Assembly (NCBI RefSeq): GCF_014211915.1
Contig: NZ_CP060040.1
Location: 186,001 to 250,000, forward strand
Reading direction: 5' to 3'
Length of the DNA stretch: 64,000 bases
Origin: Burkholderia cenocepacia
Lineage (GTDB): Bacteria; Pseudomonadota; Gammaproteobacteria; Burkholderiales; Burkholderiaceae
The notes under the pieces are model-generated. The model had not been told where the DNA came from, did not search any database, and worked only from the letters and a program-made list of their open reading frames with translations. This document shows, piece by piece, positions 27,195 to 35,499 of this stretch. The translations under genes and the position numbers were made by a program. Each line of letters begins with the position of its first letter. Positions within the stretch are counted from its first letter, which is position 1.

Positions 27195-27265
27195 TCATGC
27201 GCGCCGCAGTCGCGGCCCGCGCCCCGAACGCGGCCACGCTCGCCCCCGCGCGGAGCACGCAGACG
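27195..27265 (-). repeat. Diverged partial copy of the 3' end of the neighbouring MFS gene
   Basis: The stretch 27195-27265 is a diverged direct repeat of 27289-27360, the last 24 codons of the downstream-reading MFS gene. Both carry CCCCGAACGCGGCCACGCT and GAGCACGCAGACG at the same spacing, 94-95 bp apart. Read on the minus strand, the copy gives VLRAGASVAAFGARAAT, against VLGAGVSVAAFGVWAAT in the gene. It looks like a partial tandem duplication just past the MFS stop codon. It does not belong to an open frame with a start of its own that I would trust. Confidence 0.7.
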
Positions 27266-27288
27266 CTCGACCCGCATGGCCGCGCGCC

Positions 27289-28524
27289 TCATGCACGCCG
27301 CAGCGTCGCGGCCCACACCCCGAACGCGGCCACGCTTACCCCCGCGCCGAGCACGCAGACGCCGGTCCAGCCGGCGCGCGCATACATCATCGTCGCCGCG
27401 ATCGCACCGAGCCCGCTGCCGGCCGAATAGAACAGCATGTAGCAGCCGACGAGGCGCGCATGCGCATCGGGCCGCGCGCCGAGAATCATGCTCTGGTTGA
27501 CGACGTGCACGGCCTGCCCGCCGACGTCGAGCAGCACGATGCCGACGATCAGCCATGCAATCGACGTATTGCCGAACGCGAGCGGCAGCCACGCGCACGC
27601 GAGCAGCGCGAGTGCCGCTCCGGTCGTCGCTTCGCCGCGCCCGCGATCCGCGAGCCGGCCCGCGCGGGCCGCCGCCGCCGCACCCAGCGCGCCGACAAGG
27701 CCGAATGCGCCGATCTGCGTGTGCGACATCGCGTGCGGCGGCGCGCTCAGCGGCAGCACGAGCGCGCTCCAGAAGATGCTGAACGCCGAGAACATCAGCA
27801 GTGCGATCGCGCCGCGCACACGCAGCACGCGTTCGTCGCGCAGCAGCGACACCATCGAGCGCAGCAGCGCCGCGTAGCCGATGCGTGCGCGCGGTTCGCG
27901 CATATCGGGCAGCAGCCGCGACAGCACGACGAGCATCGCGATCGCGAGCGCACCCGACACGAGATAGACGGCCCGCCACCCCGCGATGTCGGTGACGACG
28001 CCCGCCAGCGAGCGCGCGGCCAATAGTCCGACCACGACGCCGCCTTGCGCGGCGCCCACCACGCGCCCGCGTTCGCCCGCGCCGGCGAGGGCGGCCGAGC
28101 ACGCGATCAGCCCTTGCGTCATCGCGGTGCCGAGCAGCCCGACCGCGACCATTCCGGCCAGCAGCGCGCCACGCGTCGGTGCAGTGGCCACGCCGATGCA
28201 GGCCGCGCTCAGCAGCACAAGCTGCACGGCGATCAGGCGCTTGCGGTTCAGCAGGTCGCCGAGCGGCACGACGAACAGCAGCGCGAGCGCGCAGCCGAGC
28301 TGCGTCGCGGTGATGACGCCGCCGACGGCGGCCTGCGACACGCCGAAATCCCGTGCGATCGAATCGAGCAGCGGCTGCGCGTAGTAGACGTTCGCGACGC
28401 TCGCCGCGCAGCAGACGGCCAGCAGCGCGACGCTTGCCGACGACAGGCGGCCGTCCTCGGCCGGATGGATCGCGTCGGTCGACGCGTTCGATGCAACGGT
28501 GCCGGAATGACAGGACGATTCCAT
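27289..28524 (-). CDS. MFS transporter (drug/sugar efflux type)
   Basis: 411 residues from ATG 28522-28524, with GAGGAA eight bases upstream. Twelve membrane segments can be placed, beginning at residue 30 (ASVALLAVCCAASVANVYYA). The cytoplasmic loop 2-3 motif of MFS proteins appears as FVVPLGDLLNRKRLIAVQLV. The product looks like a proton-driven exporter of the YnfM/AraJ style. The divergent HxlR regulator gene next to it, with an inverted repeat between the two, suggests that the transporter is its target. Substrate unknown. The 3' end is partly duplicated just downstream. Confidence 0.88.
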   Translation of the reverse strand: MESSCHSGTVASNASTDAIHPAEDGRLSSASVALLAVCCAASVANVYYAQPLLDSIARDFGVSQAAVGGVITATQLGCALALLFVVPLGDLLNRKRLIAVQLVLLSAACIGVATAPTRGALLAGMVAVGLLGTAMTQGLIACSAALAGAGERGRVVGAAQGGVVVGLLAARSLAGVVTDIAGWRAVYLVSGALAIAMLVVLSRLLPDMREPRARIGYAALLRSMVSLLRDERVLRVRGAIALLMFSAFSIFWSALVLPLSAPPHAMSHTQIGAFGLVGALGAAAAARAGRLADRGRGEATTGAALALLACAWLPLAFGNTSIAWLIVGIVLLDVGGQAVHVVNQSMILGARPDAHARLVGCYMLFYSAGSGLGAIAATMMYARAGWTGVCVLGAGVSVAAFGVWAATLRRA

Positions 28525-28543
28525 GGATTCCTCGCGCAATGTG

Positions 28544-28596
28544 GTTGCAATTTGAAACTGGATTGGAGTGTAGGGAAAGTAGTTTTAAAATGCAAC
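28544..28596. promoter_or_regulatory. Inverted repeat in the MFS/HxlR divergent promoter
   Basis: GTTGCAATTTGAAACT (28544-28559) and AGTTTTAAAATGCAAC (28581-28596) are 16-bp arms that match as inverted repeats at 14 of 16 positions, with a 21-bp spacer. They occupy almost the whole AT-rich space between the two divergent genes. HxlR dimers bind such sites; the regulator encoded at 28678 is the natural candidate. Binding is inferred. Confidence 0.6.
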
Positions 28597-28677
28597 TTGT
28601 TGGGTGGCGGGCCTGAGGCCCGTGCACGGATGGCCGGCATGCCCGCGAAGGCGGCCGGCACGATTGCGGAGAGAAAG

Positions 28678-29148
28678 ATGGCCAGGCAGAAAAGTCTTGC
28701 GAATTCGCCGTGCCCGGTGGCACGCGCGACCGATATCGTCGGCGATCGCTGGGCGTTGCTGATCGTGCGCGATGCGTTCGACGGCGTGCGCCGCTTCGGC
28801 GATTTCCGCGCGAGTCTCGGCGTCGCGAGCAACATCCTGTCCGACCGGCTGAAGATGCTGGTGGACGCGGGCGTATTCGACGTCGTGCCGGCGTCGGACG
28901 GCACCGCGTATCAGGAGTACGTGCTGACGAAAAAGGGCGAAGGGCTGTTTCCGGTCATCGTGATGCTGCGGCAGTGGGGCGAGGCCAACCTGTTCGCGCG
29001 CGGCGAGCGGCATTCGGTGCTGGTCGATCGCGGCACCGGGCGTGCGATCCGCAAGCTCGCGCTGCGGCACGACGACGGCCGGCCCGTGAGGGCGGCCGAC
29101 ACGGTCGTCAGGAAGGTCGACGACGAGGCGAGCGCGTCACGGCGATGA
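28678..29148 (+). CDS. HxlR-family transcriptional regulator
   Basis: 156 residues from an ATG preceded by GCGGAGAGAAAG; an upstream in-frame ATG at 28630 is less likely. The HxlR winged helix is clear: CPVARATDIVGDRWALLIVR, then FDGVRRFGDFRASLGVASNI, LSDRLKMLVDAGVFDVV and YVLTKKGEGLFPVIVMLRQW. The extra C-terminal 40 residues (VDRGTGRAIRKLALRHDDG) are usual in one HxlR subgroup. It lies divergent from the MFS transporter and probably controls it through the inverted repeat at 28544-28596. Cys17-type redox sensing is possible, as HxlR proteins keep the N-terminal Cys (here in NSPCPVA), but unproven. Confidence 0.9.
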   Translation: MARQKSLANSPCPVARATDIVGDRWALLIVRDAFDGVRRFGDFRASLGVASNILSDRLKMLVDAGVFDVVPASDGTAYQEYVLTKKGEGLFPVIVMLRQWGEANLFARGERHSVLVDRGTGRAIRKLALRHDDGRPVRAADTVVRKVDDEASASRR

Positions 29149-29334
29149 GCGCGCGATGCGTGGCGAAGGGGCTGTCGACTGGGCAGACGCGACGCTCGTC
29201 GCGCCACCGGCCTGCCGCGCGGCATTCGGCACGGCCGACGCGATGCCGGCCCGCTCGGGCGTGGCCTTGCGCGATTCGACCGCGACGAACGCGGGCGTGG
29301 TCGGGAAAGCGGGGCGCGGTGTGGTCGTAACCAT
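29137..29334 (-). CDS. Possible small hypothetical protein (Ala/Pro/Thr-rich)
   Basis: A 65-residue frame on the minus strand (starts MVTTTPRPAFPTTPAFVAV) with no recognisable domain. It is kept because most of its codons (about 54 of 65) end in G or C, the pattern of true genes here, and because it fills the gap between the HxlR and AraC genes. It overlaps the HxlR stop by 12 bases, and the ribosome site is poor. It may also be a remnant of a longer gene or a chance frame. Confidence 0.3.
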   Translation of the reverse strand: MVTTTPRPAFPTTPAFVAVESRKATPERAGIASAVPNAARQAGGATSVASAQSTAPSPRIARSSP

Positions 29335-29408
29335 GCGTCCATCGTAGGCGCTGGCCGACGTGCAATATTTCAGCGGGACGTGAAGCGTTGGGACGGATGC
29401 CGATGCGT

Positions 29409-30182
29409 TCAGTGCCGTTCGCCGCGCCAGCGTCCCGGCGCCACGCCGAAGCGCTTCGTGAACGCATGCGTGAACGTGCTTTGATCCGCGAAGCCGACGC
29501 TGCCCGCGATGTCGACGAGCGCATGCCGGCCGTCGGCGAGCAGCACCACTGCTGCGTCAAGCCGCAGCCGCTGCAGGTAGCGATGCGGGGTTTCGCCGAA
29601 GGCGTCGACGAACAGTTGATGAAACCGGCGCATCCCGTAGCCGCAGTGCGCGGCGAGATCGGCGATGCGCAGCGGGTCGGCGAGCCGGGCGCGCAGCCAG
29701 CGGTCGATGCGCGCGAAATCGAGGCCCGGCGCGGGCGCGGCGATGCCCGCGTCGTCGAGCAGCGCGTCGCACAGGCGCGCGGCGGCCTGCCACTGGAAAC
29801 GGTGCGCGGCGGCCTGCCGCGCGTCGCCGTCCGGTGCATCGTGTTGCGCGGCCGCCGCCGCGACCTGCGCGACGAGCGACGTGAGCGCCGGGTCGATCGA
29901 CACGGCGCGCGCATGGTCGAACAGTCGCTGAGGCACCGCGAGCGACGCGGCGGGCAGGTCGATCACGAGCTGGCGATTGTCGCCGAGGCCCGCGTAGTCA
30001 TGGCGCGCGCCGGCCGGAATCAGCCAGGCCGCGTGCCGGTCGATGCGCCGGCCGATGCCGTCCACCGCCATCACCATCGCGCCATCGACGCCGAGCACGA
30101 CCTGGTGGAAGTCGTGCACGTCCGACGCTTCGCAGGTGTCGTAGCGGCGCAGCGCGATGGCGGGGGAGGCGATGCGTTCCAT
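29409..30182 (-). CDS. AraC-family transcriptional regulator
   Basis: 257 residues from ATG 30180-30182. The N-terminal half is a small cupin-like sensor (RYDTCEASDVHDFHQVVLGV, then RHAAWLIPAGARHDYAGLGD). The C-terminal hundred residues hold the double helix-turn-helix: DPLRIADLAAHCGYGMRRFH and RALVDIAGSVGFADQSTFTH-type repeats, then FTKRFGVAPGRWR. The cupin style with a conserved DFHQV is typical of regulators of small efflux or amino-acid export genes. The nearest clear gene it could control is the FKBP gene or the unassigned 65-residue frame; the target is not evident. Confidence 0.88.
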   Translation of the reverse strand: MERIASPAIALRRYDTCEASDVHDFHQVVLGVDGAMVMAVDGIGRRIDRHAAWLIPAGARHDYAGLGDNRQLVIDLPAASLAVPQRLFDHARAVSIDPALTSLVAQVAAAAAQHDAPDGDARQAAAHRFQWQAAARLCDALLDDAGIAAPAPGLDFARIDRWLRARLADPLRIADLAAHCGYGMRRFHQLFVDAFGETPHRYLQRLRLDAAVVLLADGRHALVDIAGSVGFADQSTFTHAFTKRFGVAPGRWRGERH

Positions 30183-30207
30183 CGGAAGGAAACGGCCGGA
30201 TGCGGGG

Positions 30208-30549
30208 TCAGACGTCGAGCAGTTCGACTTCGAACACGAGCGTCGCATTCGGCGGAATCACGCCGCCTGCGCCGCGCGGGCCGTAGCCGAGTTGCGGCGG
30301 GATCGTCAGGCGACGCACGCCGCCGACCTTCATGCCCTGCACGCCTTCGTCCCAGCCCTTGATGACCATGCCGCCGCCGAGCACGAACGCGAACGGGTCG
30401 TTGCGATCCTTGCTCGAATCGAATTTCTGACCGTCGGTCAGCCAGCCCGTGTAGTGGACGCTGACGGTCTTGCCGGCTTGCGCTTCCGCGCCGGTGCCTT
30501 CGGTCAGGTCCTCGTACTTGAGGCCCGATTCGGTCGTGATGACGGACAT
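30208..30549 (-). CDS. FKBP-type peptidyl-prolyl isomerase
   Basis: 113 residues from ATG 30547-30549 with CAGGAGAAATC upstream. The compact FKBP fold is complete: VSVHYTGWLTDGQKFDSSKD, FVLGGGMVIKGWDEGVQGMK, VGGVRRLTIPPQLGYGPRGA and GVIPPNATLVFEVELLDV, with the drug- and substrate-binding Tyr, Asp, Phe, Trp and Ile positions. It lacks a signal peptide and the extra insert of SlyD, so it is a cytoplasmic prolyl isomerase close to human FKBP12 in size. Some Gram-negative FKBPs (Mip) are virulence factors but have N-terminal dimerisation regions absent here. Confidence 0.93.
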   Translation of the reverse strand: MSVITTESGLKYEDLTEGTGAEAQAGKTVSVHYTGWLTDGQKFDSSKDRNDPFAFVLGGGMVIKGWDEGVQGMKVGGVRRLTIPPQLGYGPRGAGGVIPPNATLVFEVELLDV

Positions 30550-31129
30550 GATTTCTCCTGAAAGAGGTTGCGTGAAACCGCTATTGTAGGCGAGCGCGCA
30601 ACGGGCCGGCGCGCGTGGATTTCGTGCCGCCGTACGCGTATCGGCAAGCGTGGCGGAGCGCCGCGCGCGGGATCGCTCGACACGCAATTGGAACGCGCGT
30701 TTGAATTTTTCGCGAGCCGCGGGCCCAAGGTTGCACCACGGCAGTGCGCTGCGCGTATGAATCGATGTGGCCGGCTCACGTACAGCCTGCTGCACGATCA
30801 TTTGCCCGATCCCGCGAAAGGCCCGCCACACGGTGCTTGCGGGCCGATCGCCGGGCGCCGCACTGCATCCGGCGCCTCGCCCTGACGCGCACTCCCGCGT
30901 TCGAATTCCGACCCGTCGGCGCGTCGCTCGAGCGCCGTTTTTTCCGCGTTGCCGACCGTGCCCTGTTTGGAAGCGCGCATCTACCGCACGGCTTGCGTGT
31001 GCCGGCGCGCGCGGCCTATCTTTACATCTGTCGATGTCATGATTTTGGCGGCGCGCGCTGCGCCGCCCGGGCTGGCGCCGGCCGCGTCGGACGATGCGCC
31101 GGGCCGCGCCGCAACAGGAGAACGATGCA
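30550..31129. other. Intergenic region between FKBP and metal-dependent hydrolase genes
   Basis: 580 bp separating two divergent genes. I see no conserved frame, no tRNA and no strong terminator. The last 120 bp (from about 31010) include CTATCTTTACATCTGTCGA and ATGTCATGATTTTGGC, AT-richer patches that could hold the promoter of the 31130 gene. Confidence 0.3.
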
Positions 31130-32047
31130 ATGAAGTCAGCCGCTTCCGCCACCGCGGCCGGGATCATGCCGGTGCGCCGCGACCTGCGCTTCGACCTGCC
31201 GGTCGAACGCGCGAAGGACTGGCATGGCCTCGGGTCGCACGTGACCCATTTCTTCAACGCGCTGTCGCTGCTGTTTCCGGCCGGCGAGCGCTTCTTCATG
31301 GATTCGGTGCGCAACTATCGCGACCGGATCGAAGATCCGGTGCTGAAGCAGCAGGTGCTCGGCTTCATCGGCCAGGAGGCGATGCACACGCGCGAGCACA
31401 TCGAATACAACGAGCTGATGCAGGCGAACCGGCTGCCCGCGCGCAAGCTGGACCAGCGCGTGTGGACGGTGCTCGGCTACATGAAGCGCAAGCTGCCGCA
31501 TTCGGTGCAGCTCGCGCACACGGTGGCCGCCGAGCACTACACGGCGATGCTCGCCGACTGGCTGCTGCGCGACCCGACGCGCCTCGACGGTTCGGTCGAA
31601 GGCTACCGACAGATGTGGATCTGGCACGCGCTGGAGGAAACCGAGCACAAGGCCGTGTCGTTCGACGTGTGGAATGCCGCGATGAAGCCGGGGCTGCGCC
31701 GTTACCTGATCCGCATCGGCGTGTATCTGCTGACGACCTTGACGTTCTGGCCGACCGTGTTCCTGATGCATGCGACGCTGCTGTGGCGCGATCGCGGCGC
31801 CGACCATCACGTGCGCGGCATGCTGCGGATGATCGCGTTCCTGTACGGGCCGCGCCGCGGGCTGTTTCCGCGCATCGCCGGCGAATGGCTGAGCTTTTTC
31901 CGGCCGGGCTTCCACCCGTGGGATCACGACAATCACCATCATCTCGCGCGGGTCGACGCACTGGCCGCCACCTACGGCGAACACGGCGGCACGCCGGCCG
32001 GCCGCGGTCGCGCCAACGCGCCGGCGCCGCTCGCATCGGGCCGCTGA
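31130..32047 (+). CDS. Metal-dependent hydrolase family protein (PF10118)
   Basis: 305 residues, starting at ATG 31130 behind ACAGGAGAACGATGCA. The His/Glu-rich helices of this family are visible: QVLGFIGQEAMHTREHIEYN, HTVAAEHYTAMLADWLLRDP and WIWHALEETEHKAVSFDVWN, a diiron-like set of ligands. Two hydrophobic segments follow (YLIRIGVYLLTTLTFWPTVF, then HHVRGMLRMIAFLYG). The C-terminus has HPWDHDNHHHLARV. Members are labelled metal-dependent hydrolases, but a ferritin-like or membrane desaturase-type chemistry would suit the ligands equally well. The substrate is unknown. It appears monocistronic. Confidence 0.8.
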   Translation: MKSAASATAAGIMPVRRDLRFDLPVERAKDWHGLGSHVTHFFNALSLLFPAGERFFMDSVRNYRDRIEDPVLKQQVLGFIGQEAMHTREHIEYNELMQANRLPARKLDQRVWTVLGYMKRKLPHSVQLAHTVAAEHYTAMLADWLLRDPTRLDGSVEGYRQMWIWHALEETEHKAVSFDVWNAAMKPGLRRYLIRIGVYLLTTLTFWPTVFLMHATLLWRDRGADHHVRGMLRMIAFLYGPRRGLFPRIAGEWLSFFRPGFHPWDHDNHHHLARVDALAATYGEHGGTPAGRGRANAPAPLASGR

Positions 32048-32500
32048 CCCGGCCGTCCCTCGCCCCACCCACGCGGCGGGGCGCCGCGCATGTTGCGTGC
32101 GTGCATCAGCCCGCTTCTTCCGACGATTGACGAAAATCAACCGGAACCGGTTGCACGGGCGCCCGCGTGCCCGGCCGACCGGTTGCACGCGCACGCGCCG
32201 CCGCGCCGGTCATGCGTGCGCCGCGTCGTTCGCCATCGCCGTGCGCCAGTACCGGCGCGGCTTTGCGCGCTCGGCGCCGGTCCTTGCCGGTCGCGCACGG
32301 CGCCCGCTACGGGATAACACCCATCTAGCCGCGGGCCTGCCGCATCGATATACCGTTCATGGCAACGTCGACCTCCGGCGCGATTCATGCGAAGGGGGAT
32401 TTTATTCGGACGGAAATACGGCCAATATGTTGGTTCGATCGTGTCCGTCGTACGCGGCGGCGAGCCGGCGCGCGATACCAACGCCAAGCGGGGAACAACG
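32048..32500. promoter_or_regulatory. Upstream region of the sigma-54 activator gene
   Basis: About 450 bp with no convincing gene. I looked for a TGGCAC-N5-TTGC sigma-54 promoter and did not find a good match. The stretch 32385-32445 (GGGGATTTTATTCGGACGG, then AATATGTTGG) is AT-richer and may hold a sigma-70-type promoter. An in-frame upstream ATG at 32387 would extend the gene by 38 residues, but its sequence is not conserved-looking. Confidence 0.3.
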
Positions 32501-33991
32501 ATGGTTGCAAGGTCACCCGACGCAAACGGGCCGGCGGCGCCCGAGATGACGGACGTGTCCGTCACCGCTCCCGAGGCCGGCCGCAAGCTGTTCGTGATCA
32601 TGCGCACGCCGGACGAGCCGTTGTTGGCGCAACTGCGCGGGCTCGGCTGGGAGATCACGGTCGCGAAGACGGCCGGCGCCGCGCAGAACATGACCTGCGG
32701 CGTGAGCGTGGCCGCCGGGCTGGTCGATTTCACCGGGTTCACGTCGCGCGACTATCCCGCGCTGAAGATGTGCCTGAGCCAGCCGGCGATCGGCTGGATT
32801 TCCATCGCGCAGGCCGGCATCACGATCGGCCCCGCCGTGCGCGAGTTGATCCGCAGCTATTGCTTCGATTACGTGACGCTGCCGCTGCCGTACGAATGGA
32901 TTTCGCACGTGCTCGGCCATGCGCGCGGGATGGCCGCGCTCGATCGCGTCGACGGCGCCGCCTATGCGGCGTCGATCGGCGAACACGGGATGATCGGCAA
33001 CTGCGAGGCGATGCAGCAGTTGTTCAGCACGATCCGCAAGGTCGCGAAGACCGACGCGAGCGTGTTCATCTCGGGCGAGTCGGGCACCGGCAAGGAGCTG
33101 ACGGCGCTCGCGATTCACGAGCGCTCCGGCCGTGGCAAGGGGCCGTTCGTCGCGATCAATTGCGGTGCGATTCCGCATCACCTGCTGCAGTCGGAACTGT
33201 TCGGCTATGAGCGCGGCGCGTTCACCGGCGCGAACCAGCGGCGCGCGGGCCGGATCGAATCGGCGAACGGCGGCACGCTGTTTCTCGACGAGATCGGCGA
33301 CATGCCGGTCGAAAGCCAGGCGAGCCTGCTGCGCTTCCTGCAGGAAGGCAAGATCGAACGGCTCGGCGGCCAGGAATCGATCGTGGTCGACGTGCGGATC
33401 ATCTCGGCCACGCACGTCGATCTCGACGGCGCGGTCGAGGCCGGGCGCTTCCGCGCGGATCTCTATCACCGGCTGTGCGTGCTGCGCATTCACGAGCCGC
33501 CGCTGCGCGCGCGCGGCAAGGACATCGACATCCTCGCGCACTACGTGCTGCAGAAATTCAAGGCCGACAGCGGCCGCAAGATCAGCGGCTTCACGTCGGC
33601 CGCGCTCGACGCGATGCGGCGCTACGAGTGGCCCGGCAACGTGCGCGAACTGATCAACCGCGTGCGGCGCGCGATCGTGATGGCCGAGAGCCGGCTGCTG
33701 ACGCCGCACGATCTCGGGCTCGATACGCCCGGCGAAACCGAACCGGTGACGCTCGAGCAGGCGCGGGCGCTGGCGGAACGCACCGCGATCGAGAACGCGC
33801 TGCTGCGCAACGACCACCGGATCAACAAGGCCGCCGCCGAACTCGGCATTTCACGCGTGACGCTCTACCGGATGATGATCGAGCACGGGCTGAACGATCA
33901 CGACAACAACGGCGGCAACGGCGGGAATGGCGACAGCGGCGGGCACGACGGCGCGCCGTCGGGCGACGCGGGGCATCAGCGCGTCGGCTGA
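32501..33991 (+). CDS. VpsR-like sigma-54-dependent enhancer-binding protein
   Basis: 496 residues from ATG 32501 (GGGGAACAACG upstream). An N-terminal receiver-like domain, about 25-140, lacks a clear phospho-acceptor pocket. The AAA+ domain has Walker A at about 192 (GESGTGKE), the GAFTGA loop needed for sigma-54 contact (ERGAFTGANQRRAG), Walker B GGTLFLDEIGDM and the arginine-rich segment RFRADLYHRLCVLRIHEPPL. The C-terminal Fis-type HTH is INKAAAELGISRVTLYRMMI, then a Gly/Asn/His-rich tail. This plan resembles Vibrio VpsR and the c-di-GMP-responsive BerB of B. cenocepacia, which act on exopolysaccharide and biofilm genes. Whether this gene is BerB itself cannot be settled here. Confidence 0.85.
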   Translation: MVARSPDANGPAAPEMTDVSVTAPEAGRKLFVIMRTPDEPLLAQLRGLGWEITVAKTAGAAQNMTCGVSVAAGLVDFTGFTSRDYPALKMCLSQPAIGWISIAQAGITIGPAVRELIRSYCFDYVTLPLPYEWISHVLGHARGMAALDRVDGAAYAASIGEHGMIGNCEAMQQLFSTIRKVAKTDASVFISGESGTGKELTALAIHERSGRGKGPFVAINCGAIPHHLLQSELFGYERGAFTGANQRRAGRIESANGGTLFLDEIGDMPVESQASLLRFLQEGKIERLGGQESIVVDVRIISATHVDLDGAVEAGRFRADLYHRLCVLRIHEPPLRARGKDIDILAHYVLQKFKADSGRKISGFTSAALDAMRRYEWPGNVRELINRVRRAIVMAESRLLTPHDLGLDTPGETEPVTLEQARALAERTAIENALLRNDHRINKAAAELGISRVTLYRMMIEHGLNDHDNNGGNGGNGDSGGHDGAPSGDAGHQRVG

Positions 33992-34028
33992 GCGGCGGGT
34001 GCGAGGCGTGTGATGCGTGCGGACCGGT

Positions 34029-34415
34029 TCAGCGATAGGTCCACAGCCGGTGCAGCACGAACGTGACGGGCGGCACGCACAGCACGACCGCGACGATGCT
34101 CCACGCGCGGGCGAGCCCGAGCGCGTCGGTGCCGTGCGCCAGCAGCATCGTCACGGCCAGGCCGGCCATCGCGACCGCGAGAAAGCGCACGAAGTTGCCC
34201 CACGTCACCGGCGACGAAAAACTCCACAGCGTATTGGCGAGATACGAGAACGCGGTCGAGCAGACGAACGCGGTCGCGTTCGCGATGACGGGCGTCGCGT
34301 CGAACAGCGCGAACATCGCGGCGGCGATCAGCGCATGCAATGCGGTCGAGCCGACGCCGGACACGCCGAAGCGGATCAGCCTGGCGCGCTCGGCGGCATG
34401 GAAGGTACGGATCAT
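34029..34415 (-). CDS. GtrA-family small membrane protein
   Basis: 128 residues from ATG 34413-34415. Four membrane segments fit the GtrA fold (PF04138): RLIRFGVSGVGSTALHALIA, then ANATAFVCSTAFSYLANTLW, FVRFLAVAMAGLAVTMLLAH and WSIVAVVLCVPPVTFVLHRL. The motif FSYLANTLWSF matches the family's (Y/F)xxNrxWtF core. GtrA-like proteins are thought to flip undecaprenyl-linked sugars or to sit beside glycosyltransferases. No glycosyltransferase partner lies next to it here. A distant link to the EPS locus, 7 kb away, is possible only by inference. Confidence 0.88.
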   Translation of the reverse strand: MIRTFHAAERARLIRFGVSGVGSTALHALIAAAMFALFDATPVIANATAFVCSTAFSYLANTLWSFSSPVTWGNFVRFLAVAMAGLAVTMLLAHGTDALGLARAWSIVAVVLCVPPVTFVLHRLWTYR

Positions 34416-35499
34416 CGTGGGCGGTTGTTTGCGTGAAGTCGCGTGAGATCGCGTGAAGCGGTGTCGCAGTATAGCCATGCGATCGGCGGCCGCGTCCACC
34501 TCCCGGCAGCGACGTGCGGTGCGCGTTGTCGCCGGCGTCGGCATGTAAAGCGCATGAAACATTTCGTGTGGATCGCCGGGCGGATTGCCGCGGCGAAACG
34601 GGTCGATCGGCCATCCCGCCGCCGGTAAAAATTCCGCGCTCCATTGTTCAGCCTTATTCCGCAAGGCCCCGCCGTCACGGGGCCGGCGCCCGCCGTTGCG
34701 CCGACGTTTCAGTTTCGTAACTTCCCGCATGCCATGCCCGTTCCGGCCGCCAGCCGGCCCGGCCGCCGCCTTGTCCGGCCGGGCTCGCGCCGCGCTGGCC
34801 CGGTCCTTGCGAAGAGAGACGTGCGAGAGTCGACGACGCGAGGTCCTCCGGTCAGGCAGCGAAAGCTTTCCGTACCGGCCAGGACGCGGTCCGCGGGATG
34901 CGGCGGTCGGACGCGGTGCAGCAGCCGCGTCACGGCGAGCACGGAACGTCGTCGGCTGATCGCCGGAGCATCGGCATCGTCCGGTTGCCGGAACCAACAT
35001 CAGACAGCAAACGGGGTAGAAAAATGATCGATCATCACACGCCGCGGTCCGCAGGCCGCGATCGCAGTGATTCGGGACATCGCCGTTCGAGCATCGCGCT
35101 TGCAGCGGACCGGCATGCCTCGACAGGCCATCTCTCCGCGCCCGGTGCGAGGCGGATCCGGCTGGTTGCCGGTCATCCGCGCCGGGTCGGCACTTTCCTG
35201 CACGCGAACCCGATCCGCATGGGCATGTGCGCACGGGCGCCCGTGCCGCGCCGCCCGGTTTTCGCCTATTGAATCGATCCGCACGACATCCGTTCGCGTC
35301 GCATGTCGTTGCCGCGAACGATCGATATGCAATCCGAACGATGACGCGAAGCGTCGTGCCGCGCGCTGCGGACGACGCAAGAAGACAGGCATTCGATGCA
35401 ACGGCGAACCGCGCGATGCCGTTGCCATCCGGTTGAAGGGGAGGGGCGGTCGGACGCGCGCGACGGAAGCAGTCATCCGTACGCGCGCGACGCCGTTTT
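34416..35499. other. Gene-poor region of about 1.1 kb
   Basis: No convincing gene is seen. Several frames exist, but their codon use lacks the third-position G/C bias of the surrounding genes. The best is 35024-35272 (82 codons, MIDHHTPRSAGRDRSDSGHR), with GGGG upstream but ordinary base use. A hairpin, GGCCCCG (34665-34671) with CGGGGCC (34678-34684), and a perfect 16-bp palindrome, GCACGGGCGCCCGTGC (35231-35246), are present. The region could hold a small RNA, a decayed gene or promoters; nothing can be named. Confidence 0.35.

Noticed and set aside
32048..32500. A sigma-54 promoter before the activator gene
   Set aside because: No TGGCAC-N5-TTGC match of acceptable quality was found.
35231..35246. 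Palindrome GCACGGGCGCCCGTGC as a regulatory site
   Set aside because: No gene start is near, and GC-only palindromes of this length are not rare in such GC-rich DNA.
34898..35272. Frames in the gene-poor kilobase, including one starting at 35024
   Set aside because: Third-position G/C content is clearly lower than for neighbouring genes, and no domain or leader is recognised; kept only as part of the region description.
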